Shown here: positions 38,172 to 48,444 of the stretch, piece by piece
Layout: the number at the start of each line of letters is the position of its first letter
Position numbering within the stretch: position 1 is the first letter of the stretch
Assembly: GCA_004010935.1 (NCBI GenBank)
Contig: CP026511.1
Location: 4,588,001 to 4,652,000 of the forward strand
DNA: 64,000 nt
DNA from: Pseudomonadaceae bacterium SI-3
Lineage (GTDB): Bacteria > Pseudomonadota > Gammaproteobacteria > Pseudomonadales > Pseudomonadaceae
Direction: 5' to 3'
Position numbers and translations under genes: made by a program
Notes under the pieces: model-generated
What the model was told of the DNA's origin: nothing
The model's database searches: none
What the model saw: the letters and a program-made list of their open reading frames with translations, nothing else

Positions 38172-39245
38172 ATGCGCATTCTCGTAACCGGCGGAGCCGG
38201 ATTCATCGGCTCTGCTCTGATCCGCCATCTGATCAAAGACACCGGGCACAGCGTCCTTAACCTAGACAAGCTGACCTACGCCGGCAATCTCGAGTCGCTG
38301 GCTGAAGTCCACAGCAGCGACCGCTACCAATTCCTTCAAGCCGATATCGCCGATCGCGAACGCGTCAGTGAAGCGCTGCTGGAATTCCAGCCGGACGCCA
38401 TCATGCACCTGGCCGCCGAATCCCATGTCGATCGCTCGATTGACGGCCCGGCCGAGTTCATCCAGACCAACATCGTCGGCACGTATCAGCTGCTCGAGGC
38501 AACACGTGCCTATTGGCAGTCGCTGCCAGCCGAGCGCCGCGAAGCCTTCCGCTTCCACCACATCTCCACCGACGAGGTGTACGGCGACCTGCACGGTGTC
38601 GACGATCTGTTCACCGAAACCACACCCTACGCGCCCAGCTCGCCCTATTCGGCCAGCAAGGCCTCGTCGGACCATCTGGTTCGCGCCTGGCAGCGCACCT
38701 ATGGCCTGCCAGTACTGATCACCAATTGCTCGAACAACTACGGGCCGTATCACTTCCCCGAGAAGCTGATTCCGCTGGTGATTCTCAACGCGCTGGATGG
38801 CAAGCCGCTGCCGGTCTATGGCAACGGTACGCAGGTACGTGACTGGCTGTTCGTCGAGGACCATGCGCGCGCCCTGTTCAAGGTGGTCAGCGAAGGCCAG
38901 GTCGGCGAGACCTACAACATCGGCGGTCACAACGAGCAAAAGAACATCGACGTGGTGCGCGGCATCTGCGCCTTGCTCGAAGAGCTGGCGCCGCAGAAGC
39001 CCGAAGGCCTTGAGCGTTTCGAGGATCTGATCACCTTCGTCAAGGACCGCCCCGGTCACGACCTGCGCTACGCCATTGACGCCAGCAAGATCGAGCGCGA
39101 GCTCGGTTGGGTCCCGCAAGAGACTTTCGAGACCGGCCTGCGCAAGACCGTGCAGTGGTATTTGAACAACCTCGAATGGTGCCGTCGCGTCCAGGACGGC
39201 AGCTATCAACGTGAGCGCCTCGGCGCCTTGGAGCAAAGCGCATGA
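38172..39245 (+). CDS. rmlB: dTDP-glucose 4,6-dehydratase
   Basis: A 357-residue cytoplasmic enzyme converting dTDP-glucose to dTDP-4-keto-6-deoxyglucose. The Rossmann motif [10 protein letters not shown] binds NAD at the start, the substrate and catalytic segments include [21 protein letters not shown] and [12 protein letters not shown] (Tyr-x3-Lys pair), and [15 protein letters not shown] follows. Length matches RmlB. The start at 38172 places the nucleotide motif at residue 7 as usual; the open frame upstream to 38028 is not coding-like. It overlaps rmlA by ATGA, first of four coupled genes. Confidence 0.96.
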   Translation: MRILVTGGAGFIGSALIRHLIKDTGHSVLNLDKLTYAGNLESLAEVHSSDRYQFLQADIADRERVSEALLEFQPDAIMHLAAESHVDRSIDGPAEFIQTNIVGTYQLLEATRAYWQSLPAERREAFRFHHISTDEVYGDLHGVDDLFTETTPYAPSSPYSASKASSDHLVRAWQRTYGLPVLITNCSNNYGPYHFPEKLIPLVILNALDGKPLPVYGNGTQVRDWLFVEDHARALFKVVSEGQVGETYNIGGHNEQKNIDVVRGICALLEELAPQKPEGLERFEDLITFVKDRPGHDLRYAIDASKIERELGWVPQETFETGLRKTVQWYLNNLEWCRRVQDGSYQRERLGALEQSA

Positions 39246-40114
39246 AAGGAATCATCCTAGCCGGAGGCTCCGGCACCCGTCTGCACCCCATCACCCTGGG
39301 CGTATCCAAGCAGCTACTGCCGATCTACGACAAGCCGATGGCCTATTACCCAATATCGGTGCTGATGCTCGCCGGGATTCGCGACATCTTGCTGATTTCA
39401 ACGCCGCAGGACCTGCCGCAGTACAAGAACCTGCTGAGTGATGGCAGCCAGTTCGGCGTGCACATCAGCTACGCCGAGCAGCCGTCGCCGGACGGTCTGG
39501 CCCAGGCCTTCCTGATCGGTGAAGAGTTCATTGGCGACGACTCGGTGTGCCTGATCCTCGGCGACAATATCTTCCATGGTCAGCACTTCACCGAGAAGCT
39601 GCAGCGTGCTTCGGCACAGAAGAAAGGCGCCACGGTATTCGGCTACTGGGTCAAGGATCCGGAGCGCTTCGGCGTGATCGATTTCGACGAGACCGGCAAA
39701 GCCCTGTCCATCGAAGAAAAGCCGGCGAAGCCGAAGTCCAGCTATGCCGTGACCGGTCTGTATTTCTACGACAACGACGTCATTGAGATCGCCAAGTCGA
39801 TCAAGCCCTCGCCGCGCGGAGAGCTCGAAATCACTGACGTCAACAATGCCTATCTCAAGCGCGGCGACCTGAATGTCGAGCGCTTCGGCCGCGGCTTCGC
39901 CTGGCTCGACACCGGCACCCACGACAGCCTGCTGGAAGCCTCGCAGTACGTGCAGACCATCGAGCACCGTCAGGGTCTGAAGGTCGCGTGTCTGGAAGAG
40001 ATCGCCTATCAGCACAAGTGGATCGACCGCGAACAGCTCTTGCAGCGCGCCGATGCCCTGGGCAAGACCGGCTACGGCCAGTACCTGTTCAAGCTGGCGG
40101 GTGAAGACGCATGA
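39242..40114 (+). CDS. rmlA: Glucose-1-phosphate thymidylyltransferase
   Basis: A 290-residue enzyme that makes dTDP-glucose from glucose-1-phosphate and dTTP, the first step to dTDP-L-rhamnose and usually feedback-inhibited by that product. The nucleotide motif [20 protein letters not shown] is at residues 8-27, with [10 protein letters not shown] and [12 protein letters not shown] further on. It overlaps rmlB upstream and rmlC downstream by four bases, so the four enzymes are translated together. Confidence 0.96.
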   Translation: MKGIILAGGSGTRLHPITLGVSKQLLPIYDKPMAYYPISVLMLAGIRDILLISTPQDLPQYKNLLSDGSQFGVHISYAEQPSPDGLAQAFLIGEEFIGDDSVCLILGDNIFHGQHFTEKLQRASAQKKGATVFGYWVKDPERFGVIDFDETGKALSIEEKPAKPKSSYAVTGLYFYDNDVIEIAKSIKPSPRGELEITDVNNAYLKRGDLNVERFGRGFAWLDTGTHDSLLEASQYVQTIEHRQGLKVACLEEIAYQHKWIDREQLLQRADALGKTGYGQYLFKLAGEDA

Positions 40115-40656
40115 AGGTCATCGAAACCGACATTCCCGATGTGCTGATTATCGAGCCCAAGGTCTTCGGCGACGAACGCGGTTTCTTCTACGAGAGCTTC
40201 AACGCGGCCGCTTTCGAAGCGGCCACGGGGCTCAAGCGCCAGTTCGTTCAGGACAATCATTCCAAGTCCCAGCGCGGCGTGCTGCGCGGCCTGCACTATC
40301 AAATTCAGCAGCCCCAGGGGAAGTTGGTGCGGGTCGTGGCCGGCGAAGTATTCGATGTCGCGGTGGATCTGCGCCGCAGCTCGCCGACGTTCGGTCGCTG
40401 GGTCGGCACCCGCCTGAGTGCCGATAACCAGCGCCAGCTGTGGGTCCCGGAAGGCTTTGCTCATGGTTTTGTGGTGCTCAGCGAGAGCGCCGAATTCCTC
40501 TACAAGACCACCGACTACTACGCGCCAGCCCATGAGCGCTCGTTGCTCTGGAATGATCCGCAGATCGGCATCGACTGGCCATTCACCGAGCCGCCCCAGC
40601 TTTCGAAGAAAGACATCGACGGCAAAGTACTCAGCGAAGCGGAGCTGTTTGCATGA
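40111..40656 (+). CDS. rmlC: dTDP-4-dehydrorhamnose 3,5-epimerase
   Basis: A 181-residue cupin-fold epimerase acting on the 4-keto-6-deoxy sugar at C3 and C5. The family segments are [31 protein letters not shown] (catalytic His in LHYQ), [27 protein letters not shown] and [16 protein letters not shown]. Length is standard. It overlaps both neighbours by ATGA-type junctions. Confidence 0.96.
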   Translation: MKVIETDIPDVLIIEPKVFGDERGFFYESFNAAAFEAATGLKRQFVQDNHSKSQRGVLRGLHYQIQQPQGKLVRVVAGEVFDVAVDLRRSSPTFGRWVGTRLSADNQRQLWVPEGFAHGFVVLSESAEFLYKTTDYYAPAHERSLLWNDPQIGIDWPFTEPPQLSKKDIDGKVLSEAELFA

Positions 40657-41564
40657 AAATCCTCGTCACCGGTAGTTCGGGGCAACTGTCTCGGGAGCTG
40701 CAACTGGCGCTTGCCGGTGAAGGAAAAGTGCTCGCGCTGGGTCACAAGCTGCTGGACCTGGCCGAGCCGGCACAGATTCGTCGACAGGTTCGCCTTTTGC
40801 GTCCCGACCTGATCATCAACGCGGCCGCCTACACCGCGGTTGACCCCGCGCAAGACGACCGTGAGCGAGCCTTTGCAGTGAACGCTATCGGCCCTGGCGT
40901 GCTCGCAGAGGAAGCGGCAGCCCTGGGTGTACCGCTGATCCACTATTCCACCGACTACGTCTTCGACGGCCGCAAGAACGGGCCCTACAGTGAAGAAGAT
41001 GTGCCGGCCCCGCTGAGCGTATACGGAGCGAGCAAACTGGCCGGTGAACAAGCAATTCAGGCCGTCGGCGGCGACCATCTGATCCTGCGCACCAGCTGGG
41101 TCTACTCGTTGCACGGGCGCAACTTTCTGCTAACCATGCGACGCCTGCTCCAGGAACGCGACTCGCTGTCGGTGGTCGACGATGAGATCGGCGCGCCAAC
41201 CTGGGCCGGCACCATCGCAGCGGTCACCGCCGAGATGGTACGCAAACGGCGCAGCGGTGCAGGTGGGCCCAGCGGGCTCTATCATCTGACCGCCAGAGGG
41301 GAGACGTCTTGGTACGGCTTCGCCTGCCACATCGCTCAACATCTTCAGAGCCAGGGCCTGCTGCGCGCAAGGATCGAGCCGATCCTGTCTGCCAATTACC
41401 CCACAGCTGCTCAGCGGCCGCTCAATTCCCGCCTCAGCTGCGCGCGCCTGCAGCGCGATTGGCAGATCACCTTGCCAGACTGGGAAACCGCCCTGCAGCA
41501 GTGCCTTGGCACTATGCCCCATGCTCAAGCGGATCACAGCGCACCGGCTGCGCAAAGCGTCTGA
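40653..41564 (+). CDS. rmlD: dTDP-4-dehydrorhamnose reductase
   Basis: A 303-residue NAD(P)H-dependent reductase giving dTDP-L-rhamnose. It has the Rossmann start ILVTGSSGQLSRELQ, NAAAYTAVDPAQDD, STDYVFDGRKNGPYSEEDVPAPLSVYGASKLAGE with the catalytic Tyr-x3-Lys, and ends with LNSRLSCARL. It closes the rmlBACD operon; the order differs from the rmlBDAC order common in pseudomonads. About 100 bases separate it from dctB with no clear terminator. Confidence 0.95.
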   Translation: MKILVTGSSGQLSRELQLALAGEGKVLALGHKLLDLAEPAQIRRQVRLLRPDLIINAAAYTAVDPAQDDRERAFAVNAIGPGVLAEEAAALGVPLIHYSTDYVFDGRKNGPYSEEDVPAPLSVYGASKLAGEQAIQAVGGDHLILRTSWVYSLHGRNFLLTMRRLLQERDSLSVVDDEIGAPTWAGTIAAVTAEMVRKRRSGAGGPSGLYHLTARGETSWYGFACHIAQHLQSQGLLRARIEPILSANYPTAAQRPLNSRLSCARLQRDWQITLPDWETALQQCLGTMPHAQADHSAPAAQSV

Positions 41565-41665
41565 TAGTACCGACGCCGCCCCGGGCGACTGTGCCGCTCA
41601 CCCCGCCGCAAGCACCAAAGCGGGTCGGACGTGCATAATGGCGCCCGAACCACAGGCGCATCTGC

Positions 41666-43465
41666 ATGACTTCACCCGATTCCCCCCGCCGCCCTCGCTG
41701 GCGCAACCTGGCCGTGGTTGCATTGTTACTGGCGCCGCTGCTGTGGCCGCTGCAGCAACTGGCCAACCGTTATTACAGCAACGAGCTGATCGAGCAGAAC
41801 CGCCAGACGCTCGATCTTTACGTCGCCAACCTGCTCGGCTCGCTGCGCCGCTACGAAGTGCTGCCGCGCATCCTCGGTGACCTGCCGACCCTGCGCACGG
41901 CGCTGCGTCAGCCCGACAACCCAGCCGCCAAGGACCAGGCCAACCGCCTGTTGGATCAGCTGCGCAAGGAAACCGGCGCCGATGTGATCTATCTGATGGC
42001 GCCGGACGGCGACACGCTGGCCGCGTCGAACTGGAACGAGGAAGACAGCTTCATCAGTCGGAATTTCGCCTTCAGGCCCTATTTCCGAGAAGCCATGGCC
42101 GGCCAGCTTGGCCGCTTCTTCGGCCTCGGCACCACCTCGGGCAAGCGCGGCTACTACTTCGGGGCCGCTGTCCGCGATGGCGACGAGATCCTTGGCGTGC
42201 TGGTGGTCAAGGTGGACCTGGACCATACCGAGACGCTATGGGGCAGCACGCCCGAGCAACTGATGGTGACCGACAGTTTCGGCGTGGTGATCCTCACCTC
42301 GAAACCAGAATGGCGGTTCCGCGCCAGCCGTGCACTGGATATTGAGGAGCGCGAGCAGATCGCCTCTGAACGCCCCTACCCAACGCTAGAACCCCGTGAC
42401 CTGACGCTCGATATCGACACCTGGCTGATTCAGAGCCGCGAACTCAAGGAAACCGGTTGGACGGTGCGCATCCTGGCGCCGATCAGCCTGGTCGAACGAC
42501 CCGTGCAGACGGTCGTCGCGATCGGTGCGGCGACCCTCGCAGCGCTCTTGCTGTTGCTTGGCCTGCTGATGCAGCGGCGTCGCCATTACCTCGAGCGTAT
42601 CGCCCTCGATGCCAAAGCGCGGCAACAACTCGAGCGCCGCGTGCAGGAACGGACCTACGACCTGGAAGCCCTGAACAGCCGACTCAAGGAAGAGGTGCTG
42701 GAACGCGAGCAAGCTCAGCAGGAGCTGGTCCGCGCCCAGGACGAGTTGCTGCAGGCCGGCAAGCTGTCGGCGCTCGGCACCATGTCAGCGAGCATCAGCC
42801 ATGAACTCAACCAGCCGCTTGGAGCGATTCGCAGCTATGCCGACAACGCCGGCGTCCTGCTCGACCAGCAGCGAAACGACGAGGCGCGCGACAACCTTCG
42901 GCTGATCAGCGAGCTGACCGCGCGCATGGCTTCGATCATCGCTCATCTGCGTGCCTTCGCCCGCCGCGACCGCCATGCCCCGGAGCGAGTTGCGCTGCAG
43001 CCGGCGCTGGACGACGCGCTGGCGTTGCTGGCCAAGCGGCGTCAGGCCATGGGCGTAGAACTGATTCGTGACCTACCGGACGCCACACTCTGGGTTCAAG
43101 CCGGCGAGACGCGACTACGGCAGATTATCTCCAACCTGTTGAGCAACGCCTTGGACGCGCTGGTCGAGCGCCCGCCGGTGCGTCGTATCTGGCTCCGCGC
43201 CGAGCGGCAGGGCGAGGGTGTGCTGCTGACCTTGCGCGATAACGGACCGGGCTTTTCCGACGAGGCGATGCAACGGGCCCGCGAGCCCTTCTTCACCACC
43301 AAGACCAGCGCTCAGGGGTTGGGCCTGGGGCTGGCCATCTGCGATACCCTGGCCCGAGCCCTGGACGGTGAACTGATCCTGGCCAACCATCCAGAGGGCG
43401 GCGCGCAGATCAGTCTTTACCTGCATTGCGCTGACCCCGGTGTCGCCTTTCCAAGCGAGGACTAG
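41666..43465 (+). CDS. dctB: C4-dicarboxylate sensor histidine kinase
   Basis: A 599-residue membrane kinase. Helix one (NLAVVALLLAPLLWPLQQL), a periplasmic double-Cache sensor (about 40-275, with FISRNFAFRPYFREAM and TTSGKRGYYFGAAV), helix two (VVAIGAATLAALLLLLGLLM), a coiled linker, then HisKA with SISHELNQPLGAIRSYADN and HATPase with LLSNALDAL, DNGPGF and GLGLGLAI. Architecture and the LNQPL H-box are those of DctB, which senses succinate, fumarate and malate. The response regulator gene follows at once, and the TRAP transporter genes come next, confirming the role. Confidence 0.93.
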   Translation: MTSPDSPRRPRWRNLAVVALLLAPLLWPLQQLANRYYSNELIEQNRQTLDLYVANLLGSLRRYEVLPRILGDLPTLRTALRQPDNPAAKDQANRLLDQLRKETGADVIYLMAPDGDTLAASNWNEEDSFISRNFAFRPYFREAMAGQLGRFFGLGTTSGKRGYYFGAAVRDGDEILGVLVVKVDLDHTETLWGSTPEQLMVTDSFGVVILTSKPEWRFRASRALDIEEREQIASERPYPTLEPRDLTLDIDTWLIQSRELKETGWTVRILAPISLVERPVQTVVAIGAATLAALLLLLGLLMQRRRHYLERIALDAKARQQLERRVQERTYDLEALNSRLKEEVLEREQAQQELVRAQDELLQAGKLSALGTMSASISHELNQPLGAIRSYADNAGVLLDQQRNDEARDNLRLISELTARMASIIAHLRAFARRDRHAPERVALQPALDDALALLAKRRQAMGVELIRDLPDATLWVQAGETRLRQIISNLLSNALDALVERPPVRRIWLRAERQGEGVLLTLRDNGPGFSDEAMQRAREPFFTTKTSAQGLGLGLAICDTLARALDGELILANHPEGGAQISLYLHCADPGVAFPSED

Positions 43466-43466
43466 C

Positions 43467-44858
43467 ATGACCCACCCGATCGACCCGCAGACTCAGGTCA
43501 TCCTGGTCGATGACGATCCCCATCTGCGTAAGGCACTGAGCCAGACCCTCGACCTCGCCGGGCTAAAGGTGCTCAGCCTGAGCGATGCACGCGGCCTTCC
43601 AGGCATGCTGCCAGTGGAGTGGGGTGGAGTAGTGGTCAGCGACATCCGCATGCCCGGCATAGACGGCCTGGAGCTGCAGCAACAGCTACATGCGATCGAC
43701 CGCGAGCTACCGGTTCTGCTGATTACCGGCCATGGTGATATCCAGCTGGCGGTTCAAGCCATGCGCGCCGGTGCCTATGACTTTCTTGAGAAACCCTTCC
43801 CCAGCGAGGCACTGCTCGACAGCGTCCGGCGCGCCCTCGCCCTACGCCAGCTGGTGCTCGACAACCGCAGCCTACGCCTGGCCCTGGCCGACCGTCAGCA
43901 GTTGTCGACCCGGCTTCTCGGCCAATCACCTGCCATGCAGCGCCTTCGTGAGCAAATCGGCGCGCTTGCCGGGACCCAGGCCGACGTACTCATCCTTGGC
44001 GAAACCGGCGCGGGCAAAGAGGTCGTAGCCCGTGCGCTGCACGACCTTTCCAGCCGTCGCAGCGGGCCGTTCGTGGCAATCAATGCCGGGGCGCTGGCCG
44101 AGTCGGTGGTCGAGAGCGAGCTGTTCGGGCACGAAGCCGGAGCCTTTACCGGCGCGCAAAAACGCCGTATCGGCAAGTTCGAGTTCGCCAACGGTGGCAC
44201 CCTGTTCCTAGACGAGATCGAGAGCATGAGCCTGGATGTCCAGGTAAAGCTGCTGCGCATGCTGCAGGAGCGGGTCGTCGAGCGACTCGGTGGCAACCAG
44301 TCGATCCCGCTGGACATCCGGGTGATCGCCGCGACCAAGGAGGATCTGCGCCAGGCCGCAGACCAAGGCCGCTTCCGCGCCGATCTCTATTACCGCCTGA
44401 ATGTCGCCCCCCTGCGCATCCCGCCGCTGCGCGAACGCAGCGAGGACCTGCTGTTCCTGTTCCAGCATTTTGCCGAGACCGCCGCGAGCCGCCACGCCCT
44501 GCCGATCCGTGAGCTGCGTCCGGAGCAGCGTGCACAGCTGCTTCGGCATGCCTGGCCGGGCAATGTGCGTGAATTGCAGAACACCGCAGAACGCTTCGCG
44601 TTGGGGCTTGAACTGGGTCTCGATGATCCCACTCATGCTGCTGAAGCCAGCGGTACCGAATCAGCCCACGGGCTTGGCGAGCAAGTAGACGCGTTCGAGC
44701 GCGCCCTGATCGCAGCCGAACTCGCGCGGCCCCATAGCTCGCTGCGCAGCGTTGCTGAGGCCCTGGGTCTGCCGCGCAAGACGCTGCACGACAAACTGCG
44801 CAAGCACGGCCTGGTGTTCAATGATGCTGGCGGAACCCCGCCCGAGGATAACGAATAG
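43467..44858 (+). CDS. dctD: Sigma-54-dependent C4-dicarboxylate response regulator
   Basis: A 463-residue transcription activator. Receiver domain at 1-125 with phosphoacceptor Asp59 in VVSDIRMPG and Lys in LEKPFP; AAA+ domain with Walker A GETGAGKE (178-185), the sigma-54-contact loop GAFTGA near 225, and Walker B in LFLDEIESM; C-terminal Fis-type helix-turn-helix (SLRSVAEALGLPRKTLHDKLRKHGL). On phosphorylation by DctB it should open the sigma-54 promoter at 45084-45099. The ATG at 43467 starts just after the dctB stop. Candidate binding dyads lie directly downstream of the gene. Confidence 0.95.
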   Translation: MTHPIDPQTQVILVDDDPHLRKALSQTLDLAGLKVLSLSDARGLPGMLPVEWGGVVVSDIRMPGIDGLELQQQLHAIDRELPVLLITGHGDIQLAVQAMRAGAYDFLEKPFPSEALLDSVRRALALRQLVLDNRSLRLALADRQQLSTRLLGQSPAMQRLREQIGALAGTQADVLILGETGAGKEVVARALHDLSSRRSGPFVAINAGALAESVVESELFGHEAGAFTGAQKRRIGKFEFANGGTLFLDEIESMSLDVQVKLLRMLQERVVERLGGNQSIPLDIRVIAATKEDLRQAADQGRFRADLYYRLNVAPLRIPPLRERSEDLLFLFQHFAETAASRHALPIRELRPEQRAQLLRHAWPGNVRELQNTAERFALGLELGLDDPTHAAEASGTESAHGLGEQVDAFERALIAAELARPHSSLRSVAEALGLPRKTLHDKLRKHGLVFNDAGGTPPEDNE

Positions 44859-44859
44859 C

Positions 44860-44875
44860 TGGCGGATTTCCGCCA
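44860..44875. promoter_or_regulatory. Perfect palindrome just after dctD, candidate DctD enhancer site
   Basis: TGGCGGA-TT-TCCGCCA is a perfect 16-base dyad starting one base after the dctD stop and about 210 bases upstream of the sigma-54 promoter. No T tract follows, so it is less likely a terminator. Its position fits an upstream activating site. A half-match, TTCCGCC, recurs at 45053-45059 near the promoter. Confidence 0.5.
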
Positions 44876-44904
44876 AGCCTTCCTACACTGCAATCAAATC
44901 ATAG

Positions 44905-44935
44905 TGTCCATGGCCAAGCCGACATGGTTTGGACA
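44905..44935. promoter_or_regulatory. Second dyad upstream of dctP
   Basis: TGTCCA (44905-44910) and TGGACA (44930-44935) are exact inverted repeats, enclosing a further imperfect dyad CCAAGCC/GGTTTGG (44914-44920 and 44926-44932). It lies about 150 bases before the sigma-54 promoter, a normal enhancer distance, and may be a second regulator site. Confidence 0.4.
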
Positions 44936-45009
44936 TTTTTATCTGGCTGAATGGCGGCGTCTTGCCCTGGTATTGCAACCTGACGAAACCTGCGAGCTAG
45001 ACGCATTAG

Positions 45010-46236
<1,227 letters not shown>

Positions 46237-46245
46237 GGCCTTGCC

Positions 46246-46270
46246 GGAGGGCAGCCACAAGCTGCCCTCC
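46246..46270 (+). promoter_or_regulatory. Intercistronic hairpin between dctP and dctQ
   Basis: GGAGGGCAGC (46246-46255) pairs perfectly with GCTGCCCTCC (46261-46270) around a five-base loop. No T run follows, so it is more likely a processing or RNA-stabilising element, or a partial attenuator, that keeps dctP mRNA above dctQM mRNA. Confidence 0.6.
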
Positions 46271-46476
46271 GCGTTCCGAATAGAGCAATACCAGCCACAT
46301 CGACAGACCAGTGAAAAGACAACCCAGCCAGGCAATACCTACGGCGCGGTGATCCCGAGCCAGCTGCCTGTACAACAAGAGTTTTTCATTGCTCTGTCAC
46401 CCGGTTACCCCACCGGCCCATGGCGCACGTTCTGTACGCCCACCGAAACAATGCAATCCATCAGGAGATGTCATCC

Positions 46477-47103
46477 ATGAACGCCCTCTGGCGCGTCTGG
46501 GACCACTTCGAAGAAGCGTTTATCGCCTTCCTTCTGGCCGCCATGACCTTGGTGACCTTCGTTTACGTGGTCTTGAATAACCTCTACACCGTGTTCTACA
46601 GCCTCGGCGATCGCTACGAGGGTGCCAGCGATCTGTTCTTCGCCATGGGTGACTTCACCATCGGCCTGGCGCAAGAGATGACCTGGAGCACGGCACTGAC
46701 CAAGGCACTATTCGCCTGGCTGATCTTCTCCGGCCTGGCATACGGTGTGCGCACCGCCGGCCATATCGGCATCGACGCGCTGGTCAAACTGGCGCCGCGC
46801 CACATCCAGCGCTACATCGGCTTCGTTGCCTGCCTGTTCTGCCTCGGTTATGCAGGCATGCTGGCCTTCGCCAGTTTCAATTGGATTTCGGCGCTGTTCA
46901 CCGCCGACATCGGCGCGGAAGACCTCGGTCATTTCGGGATCAAGCAGTGGCACATCGGCATGATCGTGCCGATTGGCTTCGCCATGGTCTTCCTCCGTTT
47001 CGCCGAAATCTTCGTACGCATCCTGCGTAACGAGCAAACCGGCCTAGGCCTGGCAGACGAAGCCGCCGAAGCCGCGAAACTGGGCGCAGAGGAGCCGAAG
47101 TAA
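46477..47103 (+). CDS. dctQ: TRAP C4-dicarboxylate small permease
   Basis: A 208-residue inner-membrane subunit with four helices (about 15-38, 75-95, 110-135 and 155-185). The segment GLAYGVRTAGHIGIDALVKLAP is typical of DctQ. ATG 46477 has AGGAG nine bases upstream and is preferred over an ATG at 46468 that lies inside that site. It precedes dctM directly, with the dctM start one codon after its stop. Confidence 0.92.
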   Translation: MNALWRVWDHFEEAFIAFLLAAMTLVTFVYVVLNNLYTVFYSLGDRYEGASDLFFAMGDFTIGLAQEMTWSTALTKALFAWLIFSGLAYGVRTAGHIGIDALVKLAPRHIQRYIGFVACLFCLGYAGMLAFASFNWISALFTADIGAEDLGHFGIKQWHIGMIVPIGFAMVFLRFAEIFVRILRNEQTGLGLADEAAEAAKLGAEEPK

Positions 47104-48384
47104 ATGACCATCCTGTTCCTCTTTGTCGCGCTCTTCGCGCTGATGTTCATCGGCGTGCCGGTGGCCGTTTCCCTCGGCCTGGCCGGTTCGCTGACCATCC
47201 TGCTGTTCAGCCCGGATTCGGTCACTTCGCTGGCGATCAAGCTGTTCGAGACGTCCGAACACTACACGCTGCTGGCCATTCCGTTCTTCCTGTTGGCCGG
47301 CGCGTTCATGACCACTGGCGGCGTCGCCAAGCGACTCATCGACTTCGCCAACGCCAGCGTCGGGCACATCCGTGGTGGCCTGGCCATCGCGGCGGTGCTG
47401 GCCTGCATGCTGTTCGCCGCGTTGTCCGGTTCTTCGCCGGCAACGGTCGCCGCGGTCGGCTCGATCGCGATTGCTGGCATGGTCCGCTCCGGTTACCCGC
47501 AGGCGTTCGGTGCCGGCATCGTCTGTAACGCCGGCACGCTGGGCATCCTGATCCCACCGTCGATCGTCATGGTGGTCTACGCCGCCGCGACTGAAACCTC
47601 GGTCGGTAAGCTGTTCATGGCCGGCGTCGTGCCGGGCCTGCTGCTGGGTATCGCGCTGATGGCCGCCATCTACATCATCGCGGTGAAAAAGAACCTGCCG
47701 GCGCTGCCGCGAGCCACCTTCCGCGAGTGGCTCTCTGCCGCACGCAAGGCGGTCTGGGGTCTGCTGCTGATGGTGATCATCCTCGGCGGTATCTACTCCG
47801 GCATGTTCACCCCCACGGAAGCGGCTGCAGTGGCGGCTGTGTACTCAGCTTTCATCGCGCTGTTCGTCTACAAGGACATCACGATACGTGATTGCCCGAA
47901 GGTACTGCTGGAGTCGGGCAAGCTGTCGATCATGCTGATGTTCATCATCGCCAACGCCATGCTCTTCGCGCATGTGCTGACGACTGAACAGATCCCGCAG
48001 CAGATCACTGCCATGGTCCTCGAGGCCGGCCTGCAACCCTGGATGTTCCTGCTGGTGGTGAACATCGTCCTGCTGATCGCCGGTGCATTCATGGAGCCGT
48101 CGGCCATCATCCTGATCCTGGCGCCGATCCTGTTCCCGATCGCCATGGAACTGGGCATCGATCCGATCCACCTGGGCATCATCATGGTGGTGAACATGGA
48201 AATCGGCCTGATCACGCCTCCGGTGGGCCTGAACCTGTTCGTCGCCTCGGCCGTGACCGGCATGCCGGTCACTCAGGTAATCCGTGCGGTCATGCCGTGG
48301 CTGGCGATGATGCTGGCCTTCCTCGTCCTCATCACCTACGTGCCGTCGATCTCGCTGGCGCTGCCGAATCTGTTAGGCATGTAA
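47104..48384 (+). CDS. dctM: TRAP C4-dicarboxylate large permease
   Basis: A 426-residue permease of the usual DctM length, with about twelve helices. Family signs are GSSPATVAAVGSIAIAGM, GTLGILIPPSIVMVVYAAATETSVGKLFMAGVVPG and NMEIGLITPPVGLNLFVASAV. It carries C4-dicarboxylates with sodium across the inner membrane using DctP as receptor. GGAG lies nine bases before the ATG, inside the end of dctQ. A strong terminator follows. Confidence 0.95.
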   Translation: MTILFLFVALFALMFIGVPVAVSLGLAGSLTILLFSPDSVTSLAIKLFETSEHYTLLAIPFFLLAGAFMTTGGVAKRLIDFANASVGHIRGGLAIAAVLACMLFAALSGSSPATVAAVGSIAIAGMVRSGYPQAFGAGIVCNAGTLGILIPPSIVMVVYAAATETSVGKLFMAGVVPGLLLGIALMAAIYIIAVKKNLPALPRATFREWLSAARKAVWGLLLMVIILGGIYSGMFTPTEAAAVAAVYSAFIALFVYKDITIRDCPKVLLESGKLSIMLMFIIANAMLFAHVLTTEQIPQQITAMVLEAGLQPWMFLLVVNIVLLIAGAFMEPSAIILILAPILFPIAMELGIDPIHLGIIMVVNMEIGLITPPVGLNLFVASAVTGMPVTQVIRAVMPWLAMMLAFLVLITYVPSISLALPNLLGM

Positions 48385-48412
48385 CGCCGTTTGTAGCACC
48401 GCTTCCCTATTG

Positions 48413-48437
48413 GCCCGGCTTATGCCGGGCTTTTTTT
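48413..48437 (+). terminator. Terminator of dctPQM
   Basis: GCCCGGC (48413-48419) pairs with GCCGGGC (48424-48430) around the loop TTAT, followed by seven T residues. It is a textbook intrinsic terminator 28 bases past dctM. Confidence 0.92.
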
Positions 48438-48444
48438 GCCCGCG

